In this document: positions 37,390-48,000 of the stretch, in pieces
Numbering within the stretch: the first letter of the stretch is position 1
Layout of the letters: every line of letters starts with the position of its first letter
Origin: Cristatella mucedo
Taxonomy: Eukaryota > Bryozoa > Phylactolaemata > Cristatellidae
DNA length: 64,000 bases
Direction: 5' to 3'
Assembly (NCBI GenBank): GCA_009760855.2
Contig: WPIO01000009.1
Span: 5,104,501-5,168,500 of the forward strand
Made by a program: the position numbers and the translations under genes
The notes under the pieces: model-generated
The model's input: only the letters and a program-made list of their open reading frames with translations
What the model was told of the DNA's origin: nothing
Databases searched by the model: none

Positions 37390-38455
37390 CCTTGCTTTGA
37401 TCCCTCCCAGCCTTCGAGCACCTCAAATTCTCTCAACTCACTTGCTGCATGTATTAATAACATCTGTACATGGATGGCAGCAAATTTTCTAAAACTAAAC
37501 GATGATAAAACTAACTTACTAGTTATAGGCAAACCCAGTGAGATTCAGAAATTGGAAAGGCTGACGCTCAAAATTGGCTGTGCCAGCTTATCTCCTGCTG
37601 AATCAGCTCAAAAACAGGTGTCATGTTCCAAAGTGACCTCTCGTTAGATGACCACAGCAGCTCCACAATCAAGTCTGCTTACTTTCAGCCACATAACATT
37701 GCTAACATTTGGGCTTATTTAGATGAGGATACCACGTCTAAGTTGATCCATGAATTTGTGACACCCCGTCTTGACTTCTGCAACTCACTGCTTGCTGGCC
37801 TACCGGCATGTGCAATCAGGCGATTACAGCTGGTGCAAAACTCTGCAGCTGGGCTTGTCTGTCGTGAGCGTCGCAGTTGCCACATCACACCACTTCTCGC
37901 CGACCTGCACTGGCTCCCAGTCAAGCAACGGATCGACTTCAAGGTTTTGTCACTCATGTTTAGGTCACTTCATTCTTTGGCTCCAGCCTATCTCTCAGAT
38001 CTACTCCCCTACCAGGCCAAGCATCATATCACCCTCTTTTCGGAATCCAACAGTTTACCACTACCTCGTGCAAACCTCAAATCCTTTGGAGACCGTGCAT
38101 TTAGTTCGTATGCTCCCAAGGCCTGGAACTCCCTCCCGACCTGCATCAGAACATCCCCTGACTTTACCACATTTAAAAAGAACTTAAAAACACCTATTTA
38201 GGACAGCATTTAGTGGGTCCCTGTGATTTGTCCTTCATGTGGTTATGCGTGCTGACACCGTGCATGCTGGCACTAACCACATTTGCATGCTGACCACATT
38301 TGCATGCATGTCACCCCTAACCATGTTATTCATGTTGTTTATCGAGCATGATATTACTCACCATTCAATTGCATTTCCCTTTGCAGCAAATGTAAAGAGC
38401 CTAGAAAGAGATTGAGTTTTCTGAGGTTGCTTTCTCAAAAGCATTATTATTATTA
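37390..38455 (+). mobile_element. LINE-A 3' portion, right arm of an inverted pair
   Basis: Starts near CTTTGATCCCTCCCAGCC and continues through an open stretch at 37623-38201 with [34 protein letters not shown] and [19 protein letters not shown]. It then has the 3' UTR, hairpin and TTATTATTA end. It is better preserved than the left arm, and both are truncated at almost the same point. Confidence 0.88.
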
Positions 38456-38631
38456 TTATACAGTGGTATTGGTGACCGGCTATGGCGAAGCTCAGCGCTC
38501 GTGGCTAGCGCTACTGGTACCGTTCTAAATTTGAGAATTGTTTTTCCATTCGTGATTAACCCCGAGGACCGCAAGGCGCCAACAAATTAATTTCGGGCTA
38601 TATCTTATGCAACTGTCACTGAAAGCTTTGG

Positions 38632-39262
38632 CAATGTAATGCATCTCCGTCTATAACTCCACAAAGACTATATGGGTGTTACGCAGGAGAGTTTTGTATA
38701 GTGCATTTTGTGTGCGCCTGTGGCTTCTGCTGTTGCAATTAGCGAAGCGCCCTGACACTAATGTACACGCCTCACCTGTGACCAATAGTTATAAAGTTAA
38801 TACTTATATAAATAAATAGTTATACCTGTGACCAACAGCCATTGACGAAGGGCAGCGTCAGGCCACTAATAGTGCATGTTATATTTCGTGTCTTTATATT
38901 TTATGTCTGTGCATGTTATATTTCGTGTCTGCGATTGATCGAGCTCTCTTCTCATATACATAAGCGTTGAGAGTAATAAAAAAGGGTCACGTTTACCTCT
39001 CAAGTTCGCCCGCTGTGTCTCTGAGACTCCCAGAAGACTCTCCGTGAGACTCCCACAAGACCTGCCACGGCCGGAGCCACTGTTTTACAACAAGCACTCA
39101 CAGCCTCAGCGGCTTTCGGTAGGCATTCGGCAGCCAACAGACCATCTCACGCAACAAAGAGAAAGTGGGAAGCATAGCAGAGTCAGGAGAGCAGTGAGTA
39201 AGCATGGAAGTAGCAGCTCAGGACCGCTGGAAAGGATTTTGCCACAGTCGGCAGCAGGTGTG
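38632..39262 (-). mobile_element. LINE-B 3' end interrupted by a ~390-base insertion
   Basis: LINE-B tail sequence at 38632-38701 and 39094-39262 is contiguous in other family members but separated here. The outer parts match the copy at 7.3-7.55 kb. Confidence 0.75.
38702..39093. mobile_element. Unclassified insertion, LTR-like candidate
   Basis: About 390 bases present only in this LINE-B copy. It starts TGCATTTTGTG and ends near TTTTACAACA. It contains GAGTAATAAAAAAG, which includes a polyadenylation-like signal, and internal near-repeats of ATGTTATATTTCGTGTCT. No coding sequence and no clear target duplication, so type and exact ends are uncertain. Confidence 0.5.
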
Positions 39263-40324
39263 TCGTTTCGTAAGATGCACTTGGTTGGTATATTCATGTG
39301 TTGGTGTGTGCTTGTACATGTGTACCCTTGTACACATTTGCAAATATGCATGCATGTACAAAACTATGAACACGTCCAAGCAGTGTATATTTTAGATATG
39401 TGGGTGTTTTTGTAGGTTTATGCTTCTCACGATGTTATGTGCTAGCTTTCTTGTGGGTGTGAACAGCCTCCGCAATGTGAGCACTGTCATTTGTGAATTG
39501 CCATGTTTGCACTTTGGCACGGATGTGGCTCTCGATTCGTGGGCTGGTGCATTTCACCTTCAACAATGTAACTACCACATTCGGCGGAGCCGAACTTTGT
39601 AAACGCTATCTCTTTACAAAATATTCGATGTGTATCATCTAGCCCGATGAATCTCTAATAACCTCACTTCCCTCAGCCGTATCAAGTCTGGCAAATCGAG
39701 TCTCATAGCGACGTGAGTCTACCGGCAGATGCCCTCGGAGCTTGGTATTTTCAGAATGTCTCCATTGCAATGCCAGTGTGAAAGTGAATAGATAGTATGG
39801 TCCGAGCCGCATGCTGTGAGCTCAGCAAACTCATATCGTGTGAGTGGTGGCCGAACTCACATTTTAACTTATAATCGGCCATCGACGGATGAGGATACAC
39901 TGACGTAAAGCTTACAAGTCTTGTGAGCGTCAGCACGCACACTGTGAATATCGGCCCGGGTATGGCTGCATAAATGCAATAGCAACTCAAGAGAATGTGG
40001 TGCACGACGAATGCAGTGCCACTTGAGTATGCTGTCAACGCAGCTAGATCAGTTAGGATTTGCACAGACAAAACTTGTGCTATGGATTCCCGGTGTAGAT
40101 GTGTCCGAGGCTTCAAAGTTGGCCAATAATGCAACTTACTCCAGAACTATACAATCAGTGGTGGCCATTAAAGCTCAAGCAGTGGTGGCTTAAAAAGAAC
40201 TACGAAATGTACTTTTTACGCCCCGGTCTACTTAAGTTTTAATAAATCAGCTGTAAACAGCCATTACACTATTTACCATTTACATTCAAGCTTTAGTTTT
40301 GCTTTCATACAAGGTCCGTGACAT
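39263..40324. other. Intergenic, nothing recognised
   Basis: Short ORFs without recognisable products on both strands. No repeat family identified. Confidence 0.45.
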
Positions 40325-40475
40325 CCCACTAGGTAAGGTACTGGGTCCTCCCTACCGAGGTCGCGGGTTCGAATTTTGAAGTGGGCGATTCCTTACTTCC
40401 AACTGTGGAGATTGCTGCTAAACTTCTTCTACTGCTAGGCAAACGAGGCTGTTAAATCAGCTAATATTAATTGAT
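40325..40475 (+). mobile_element. SINE-1, diverged copy
   Basis: CACTAGGTAAGG head, GGTCGCGGGTTCGAATTTTG B box, GTGGGCGATTCCTTA body and GAGGCTGTTAAATCAGC tail. Confidence 0.8.
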
Positions 40476-42169
40476 ATACTACGTATCTTCCTTTGCAAAC
40501 CATATTCCAGGGCCTCCTAAGACTGCATGCTATCAATACGCATGTTCACTTAGATGAATGCATTGTTGCTCAGACAGCCATTCTGTTGGCCACAGCCTCA
40601 GATATAGGTATATACTGGGCAGCTGATTAATGCTTCAATGCGGCACTGAAGATTTTATCATTTTTCCGATGCCACGCTTCACTGGCTAGCCTAAAATATT
40701 AGATTAATGGTTTTGACAAAATATATGTGAAGACCTGCATTGCACCAAGCAACACAGGCAAAATCTCTAGGAGGCTGTCGGGCAGCTAAGGTGGGCCATC
40801 ATTAAAAGCTCCAAGGTGTTAGGCATTAATTCCGCAAAGCATCTCTTTCACTGCTTTGCCTTGCTTTGCTACTTAACATGAGCCATTAGTCGTCACAAGA
40901 TATGTGTATTTTATTGATACGTGAGAATGAAGTAGATAAGAGATAAACTTATGCTCATGCTGTCAACTTTCTTCAACATGCTGGTGTATGTATACAAACA
41001 CACAAAGGGATGCATATAGGTCCTCAGTACATACATAGCTACATGATCCGGGTTAAATCATGTGCTGCTAAAAAATAGGCAGGAAAACATTAAAAATGGC
41101 TAAGATTAGACAGGAAAGCAAGTGACGACCATTTCTGATGTACAATGCATGTTCGCGACCATTGCCACTAAGCATGCAGAAACTGCAGCAGTTTTTACAG
41201 TGGAAGCAGACAGACCAGCTTTGATGCATCAGCATATCATGCCATAGCCATCCAATACTATCTGAATTAATTAGCAGGGGAGTCTGGAGTTAGTTGGGGT
41301 CAGCTGCCAGTGTCACGACTGCTTCCTGACGAAGTTATTTCCACGTCGATTGATACAGAGGGTGACATCCGTTAGCATTTCTCGACTTCATACATCACAT
41401 ACCTGCAAGTAACGCAATCATTCAGCGCTTCAAAGTCACTCGTGTGCTTGTCCTGTCTCTCGGCGGCCTGCTTTTAGGAATACTCAAGCATTATTGACAA
41501 AACTGGAGGGTCCACGCATGCCTCCGACTAGGGGTCACGGATCATTCCTGCACAATGCAAGCCCAGCTACCTTGCCACCTAAGCTGGCCAGACTTACAGC
41601 CAGTACGGGCAGCTGGCCTTTGTTCCAAGGCAAACGTAACAGCACTGTAATGCTTAATATAAAATTGTTACATCGTTCATGCCGAAGCTAGTCGAAGAAT
41701 AAATAGCCCAGTAGTTGCATAACTCGTGAACAGACATCATGATTATCTGCACTGCGCCAAGCTGTTTTTTCCAAGCTCCAACGCGACATTTTCGGCTTTC
41801 ATCGAACCAACCAACAGACGCTATTCGACCGGTAGGCCGCTATAAATCTATTAACAGTGCCAAGAGCTAACCCTGAGAATTCTAGTGCTACGGCTTCTCC
41901 ACTACAAGCCGGGCAAATATGTTTTATGGGGGCAGCATATTACATTGGTCTAAGATCTCCCTACTCATAAAGATGAGGCTCATCTCTCAGCTCAGGACCA
42001 GAAGGAGGAATACATGCAGGAAGAACGACTGAACAGATATAAGTTAGCATCGCTACCCGGCGGTATCTTGAATCGCTTAAGCAGAGTCAATATTGGGTCA
42101 CGGAAAAATAATCTATACCACTGACATCAATGGTAGACAGAAAAGCTCAGCTGAAAAGTCATAGCTTGT
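40476..42169. other. Intergenic, nothing recognised
   Basis: No gene or repeat recognised. Confidence 0.45.
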
Positions 42170-42305
42170 AAAGGCCCGATGGCTACCAAATGCGTACCGA
42201 AAGCCGCTTGGGATTTGAGTGCGCTTTACAAAACCCTCCTGCTTAACACCCACATAGTCTTTGCGGCTTTGTGGAGTTAGAGACGGAGATTCATTACATA
42301 ATATG
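42170..42305 (+). mobile_element. LINE-B 3' tail
   Basis: Matches the family end: CCGAAAGCCGCTTGGG, then TTTGTGGAGTTAGAGACGGAG and the ATTCATTACATAA terminus. Confidence 0.75.
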
Positions 42306-42769
42306 GTGCTTGAAAAATGACAGGATGAATTGACATAGAAACTCAGTGGTGACGTCACCTTACACGACGATGGTTTAGATAAGAAAAAACTGATGGTGAA
42401 ACACACCCTTTAGTACAATCAAACAATCTGTCAATAGCAGCCTCATTGTCACTAACACTGTAAGAAAATGTCTCCCTTGCTTCTTATGTTTACTGGCGGA
42501 AAGCTTGAACGGGATGCTTGAGCTGATGGTCCGGACAATCTTAATCCTTTGAGTAAGCAAGAGACATTAAGTAAGGCCCAAGCAGCTCCGAGGGTTTAGC
42601 ATTGATGTAAAATGAGCTAAAACTAGTGGTCATATTTACGAAATTTATAAAAAAAATCAGGACTGACTGCCATCGACCGGCATACAAGAATTGTTGCAGG
42701 TCCTACTAATACACCCCAGATAAAGCCAAGTCGGGTAAATGTAATAATTACAGATTAGTATATTAGTAT

Positions 42770-43099
42770 TACCATATTTTTACGAGTATAAGTCGCTTTT
42801 TTTCCATTTTTTTTTGAAAAAATAAATTTGTGACATAAACTGCAAGCGAAGTGTCAAGTGTCAGTCACTGCATACAGTGAAAGAGATGATTCAGTCATTG
42901 ACAATGCTGCCGAGAATGTGAAAATGCTAGCAGTGATACTGATGACAAGTTTCTTGCTGCGATGATTAAAGCAAACTTATGTTAATTTAAAATGAGCTAC
43001 ATATCTAGTAATAATAGTTCAATAAAACTTTTCAAAAAATGTGTTCATAAATTGAGGGTGCGACTAATACCTGGGTGCAACTTATACTAAAATACGGTA
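42770..43099. mobile_element. Short non-autonomous DNA transposon (MITE) with TACCRTATTTT ends
   Basis: The left end TACCATATTTTTACGAG and the right end ...CTAAAATACGGTA are inverted repeats. The complementarity extends inward through ATAAGTCGC on the left and GCAACTTATA on the right. It is about 330 bases with no ORF. Flanking target duplication is unclear, so I do not assign a superfamily. Confidence 0.65.
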
Positions 43100-43269
43100 A
43101 CATATTGAGTATTAATGGAATTATAGATGCACAATGAAAAAATGTTTATCAGGACAACCACCAATCTCCTTTAACAGCTCCTAGGTCAACTCAGTCAGCC
43201 ATAGTGGACTCATCAACATCTGTTTTGCCTTCTATCTAAATATACATCTTACAATGTGATGAAACTTAA

Positions 43270-43345
43270 TGTATACCCACCTGTAACTCCATAAACGCAC
43301 AATGACTAGGTGGGTGTTACGAGGAGAGTTTTCTATAGCCCGAGT
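43270..43345 (-). mobile_element. LINE-B 3' tail scrap
   Basis: GTAACTCCATAAACG and GTTACGAGGAGAGTTTTCTATAG match the reversed LINE-B tail. The sequence after 43345 up to about 43560 is not recognised. Confidence 0.65.
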
Positions 43346-43639
43346 CTGTCTGTGAGCGAACCAATAGGCCTGCGCTTGGCGTCACACCCGGGTCGTAGGG
43401 TAACCTCTTGCAATGGAACGTCGTTCGCTGCCCTACCCTTATTGGCCTCAGTAACCACACAGTGTGAGGTTCGCTTCGGCAACTAGCGGTGGAGTATCTG
43501 AAGCTGGCTTGTAACCCAAATTTTAGCTGGCAACTCAAAGCAAAAAATAGGCCGAGAGACAGCTCGTATCTGTAAACACTCGTATTTCAAGACACTCGTA
43601 AGCTGTTGTACTACTGTATATTGTTTTTCTTAACAAGAC

Positions 43640-44740
43640 AATGTACAGAGCAGTGGCAGACCGACTAAACATTGAACCGGAGGCAAGCTAAACCAGCCAG
43701 ATTATGATCGATACCCGTCTGGTTGATTTAGCTTGCTGCTATTTCAAATCCTATATAAAAACTTCTCCAGACTGGCAGACTGGCAACCATGTTCCCATCA
43801 GATTTGAGAGTAAAACTTCTCCAGACTTATTTCAGACAACACTGCCCGTGTGAATAGTGACCTTCTAAGGAATGCTGACTTCTGTGCAGACTTTTTCTGC
43901 TAGTTCTGCTTAACCTCCTGGCGGTTTTTGAGACTATTTATCACAAAGTCTTGCTTTATTGCCCATCGTATTGCCTGGACGTTGAGCACTGCCAAAAACA
44001 GACAGCCAAAGGTCATCCGGCAGCCTCTTAAGTATGGGGTACCCCATTACTTATGTTTGAGGCCTATATTTTCACAACTAATACTTCTTCTTCTTGCCGA
44101 TTTAATTGCCGATCACAATCAAGGAATTTAATTTATACAGACGTACCTGTGCTTTGATACCTTCCTGCATTCTACCACCTCAAATAATCAAATCATTTGC
44201 AGCTGATATTAGATATTTCGTTTCGAAGGCAGCAACGATTCTTAGATTAAATGGAGGTAACAGCAAAGGATTGGCAAGGGAAAGTGCTAAACAGACACAA
44301 GAAACTAACCTTGGACATGGGCTAGGCTAACGAAACTGCTAATGTCTGGATATCCGGTGCCAATATGACCCTACGATTGATGATCACATGAGCTGCACAA
44401 ATTAGAACTTGCTGGTATACGGATAACACATCCAAGCTATATATATATCTATATATATCTATCTATCTATCTATCTATCTATATATATATATATCTATAT
44501 CTATATCTATATATATAACACAACCGAGCAACCAAGAGTAAGATGCTTAAAAAGTCGGTGAAAGTCACTGCAGCTAGGCATTGCAACCACGAATGGTGCA
44601 CTGCCATGGTACACCATTTCTCAAGGACCTGCAATGGCTGCACGTCAAGCAGGACATATATTTTAAGACTGCCACTCACTTTTAGGTTTGCTTGCTCCCA
44701 TTCTATCTATACCTGTCTGAAATACTTTTAATGCTACCAA
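43640..44740 (+). mobile_element. Very old LINE (LINE-A-like) relic
   Basis: Patches resembling the LINE-A reverse transcriptase lie in order on plus, from a polymerase-like CFDTFLHSTTSNN-type patch near 44150 to HCNHEWCTAMVHHFSRTCNG near 44580-44640, which corresponds to [14 protein letters not shown]. The frame is broken repeatedly. An ATCT/TA microsatellite at 44440-44518 lies within it. Confidence 0.5.
44440..44518. repeat. (TA)/(ATCT) microsatellite
   Basis: Alternating TATATA and ATCT/CTAT units. Confidence 0.9.
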
Positions 44741-44811
44741 GGCATGCTCGAGCGCCACGGTCAGCCTTAGCAGGTTGTACCAAAACTAGTGCTTACTTTA
44801 AATTATATTAT

Positions 44812-44935
44812 TAATTTGCATAGCACCGTAAGACAATTTAATTTCAATTCAGATGCTTTACATATGCCGCAAGGCTCGAGCTAACAACGTTGGTCATTAA
44901 AGGTGAGCTCCTTAGCCTAGCCACCAAACCGGGGC
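44812..44935 (-). mobile_element. SINE-2, diverged
   Basis: On minus, a GGCTCGAGC-type B-box remnant (44874-44882) and the tail with AATTTAATTTCAATTCAGATGC reversed. The head resembles CCGGTTTGGTGGCTAGGC. Confidence 0.7.
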
Positions 44936-45096
44936 AGTATAGCCTAATGACCTCACCCTCTGGTTGATGGTAGCCACTCATTGCACATGAGGGATCAACA
45001 GGTGCACTACAGCCGAAGTAGGTGAGGCTGACAGATTACTACGATTTTTTTGCTGCAATGGTTTTTAAGTGCTTGCTATGGCATCGCTGTCAGCTA

Positions 45097-48000
45097 CTAA
45101 GCAAAGTAGAAGGACCAATTGCTAGGAATTTCGAATTTTGTGACTGGTTTCGTTAGTGTCTATTCGAGAGAATGACGAATCCTATGCTAACGGGTGTACC
45201 CGGTTTTGCTTTCGAGCTAAGCACAGTACCTTTTACCCAAGTGCCAACTGCCCGACATACCAGAGTACATGTGGTTGAACTGGGAAACACAGCGAATCCA
45301 TATCCTACTACTCCCAGTGGAAAAAAGCACATTAGACAGAAGCCCAGCAGCATTGAGCAGCAGGCGCTCGCGATGTAAGAAAAAAAGACAAGCGTCGGCG
45401 TTCGCAATACAGGTCAATCCCGCGAGTGGAGACAACTCACATCTCACGGAAGCTGGGAACGTAGCGTTCGCGTCTAACGAAGCTGCCATTTAGTCGCTTC
45501 ATGTCGCTCTCGCAGCTCTCGAGGTAGTCGGTTGAACCGATGCAGTTCCCCTACAAAATCGCCTTCATCGGTACGAACGAGGCAAGCACCCTAGCAACAC
45601 GGAGAAAAACGCGTCTTTTTGGCGCCACGGCGAACGAGGTCATCTTAAGCCAAAGATGGGCTGAGAGGACGAAGCACTAAGCCAGCTAGGCTTGGCTGAT
45701 AAGCATATTTTTCGCTTCTATACAAACAAGATCGTTCACATTACACAGTGCACGATCAGACCCCGGATAGCATATTGTTGCTTCGCTTTGCCAATGTCAG
45801 CTATGATTTGACATAGTGCGCACCGAAGTGTCAGCTGCCATGCTCCAAACTGTAATGCGATTCCGTCTTGGGGCATTACAGTCACTGTTACTCGACCCGT
45901 TTGGGAGGGCCTGAATGGGAGGACTGGCGAGCAGGCATCAAACGAATTTCTGCTTAACCGCACGGCGGTGCATGTAATTTCCTTAACACGGGACACGGAT
46001 CATAGTTAGGGTGCTTGCATTTCGCGATCCAGTTCGAGGGTTCAATTTCCACAGCAGGCAAACTTCTATTGCTCACTCTAAAGTAGGGCTGATAGAGGCA
46101 AAGGTTTAGCTAAAACCAGCTGATCTTTACTTTTGAACATGAAGTCACGGTCTGCCATGCACTGCCATCTATACGAGCCAGAACTTCTGCCAGGCAATAA
46201 GTCCATACATAGGTCGTGCATTCGTGCGATAGTGAGCTGGCCATAAATAACACGTGATAAACCGTCCCACTGGTTATGTCTACGTAACCGCTGTTGACTA
46301 GAAATTTGGAATTGCACGGTGCGTCCCCCCAAACAGACAAACGCAGCAGAAACTTACCCGTGCTAGATATTTTCCGCCTTTCTTAATACACTTTAGAGAG
46401 AGCTCCAAAATAAGGCTAGTTGTTTCCAAGTCGAAGTCAAACGAGCCTGTAACAGAAAGCTCTCGAACATTACTACAGCAAACACTGGTATCAAGATCGG
46501 CCCTACCCCGAAAGAGCATGTCCCTGTATATAGTACAGCAGTCTACTCCAAAGTAACAGAGCCTCTATCTACACAAGCCGAGCCATAGAGTACAACACAC
46601 TAATTAGAAGCTTAAAGTACAACTAACCATCATCTGAACCTAGCCATTAAAATCACAGAGCCTTTCCTTAGCCAGGTGATCTGTGAACTAGCAGTGACTC
46701 TAGTTTTCCATCCATCGCCCACAGTGCCCTTATAATTCAATGAAACAATCTTTGAAGGTCCACGTTGAACTTGGCCAACACCTACTGTTCTTTGAATACT
46801 TGAAAAAGCACTGTCATCACAGCATGTACCTGACGGAGCGGTTTCCAACATAATAAGAAATAATAATGTACACTGCCCACTAATATTTCTATGCACAGGC
46901 TACAATAATACTACTTACTTAAAATACAATATTTAGATTTGATCAACTCTTTCGCAGTTTTTTTTATTGCAGAAAAGCTAAGAAATATGCAATTATATAC
47001 AATTTGTTAGGCACAATCGATAACTTTTCGAGGCACCGTTTTTTTGGATAACTTTAATTAATTGTGTTGACATTGGCTCCACCAACTTGCTGCACATTTC
47101 TAGAGGAATTTATGCTCAGTAATCCGTAAAAGTAATTCACAAAACTCATCGGGTTTTATGCGCCGGAGAACTCTAAACCTTGAAGCTCGTTCGATTTTGC
47201 CACACAGGTGTTCTATTAGGTTCAAGTCCAGGCTTTGGTTGGCTGGCCACTGCATGACCGCAATGGCTCGAAGCCGTAGTCGGCAGGGTTCGTGAAAAAC
47301 TGCCAATAGCCATAGCAGTGTGCGTCGGATTGTTGCATCGCTGCTAACCTTCTGCACAATGTCGACATAGACATTTGGATTCATGATTCCCTGAATCCTC
47401 TGCAGAGGCCCAACTAGGGAAGTTGAGAACCAACCCCAAGCAATTACACTTCCACAACTGAATAATTGCAAGGTCTTATTGATACAAGCCTCCATGTACC
47501 CTTCAGTCATTGGCCGGTAAACGTACTTCTTCCTTTTTGTCGCAGCCAAAGAGATTGAATTTGGACTTTCCCGTGCATACTAGCACTCTGCTCCACTGGG
47601 CAGCTGCCCAATGCCGTGATTGGCAAAGAAATGCCAGCCTTGCTTTGTGCTGCACAGTAAAAAATGGCTTGCACTTGGCCACCCACGCATTCAGTCCTTG
47701 TTCGTTAAGCCATCTACCCATGGTGTTTTGGCCAACGACCGTTTTGGTTGCTTGACAGAGACTCCGGCAGTGCATTTTAGCAGTGGCAAACCTGTCCTTC
47801 AGAGCCATGGTTTTGAGGAGCCGTTCCTCCATCGGAGAAGTTACTCTAGGGCGACCCGAGCACTAAAGGGCCTATGCATTACCGTAGTCCAAATGTTTCC
47901 TAATGATGTTCCTAACAGTATCCCCTGAGATTTTCAGCAACCTCCAGAGTCTTTGGTTTTCATGGCCATCTTCGTGCATCGATATCAAAACTGCTCTTGT

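Noticed and set aside
46110-46340. Candidate last exon of SMS right after exon 6
   Set aside because: A phase-compatible acceptor exists, but the translation does not resemble the family. The exon at 45550-45441 matches clearly.
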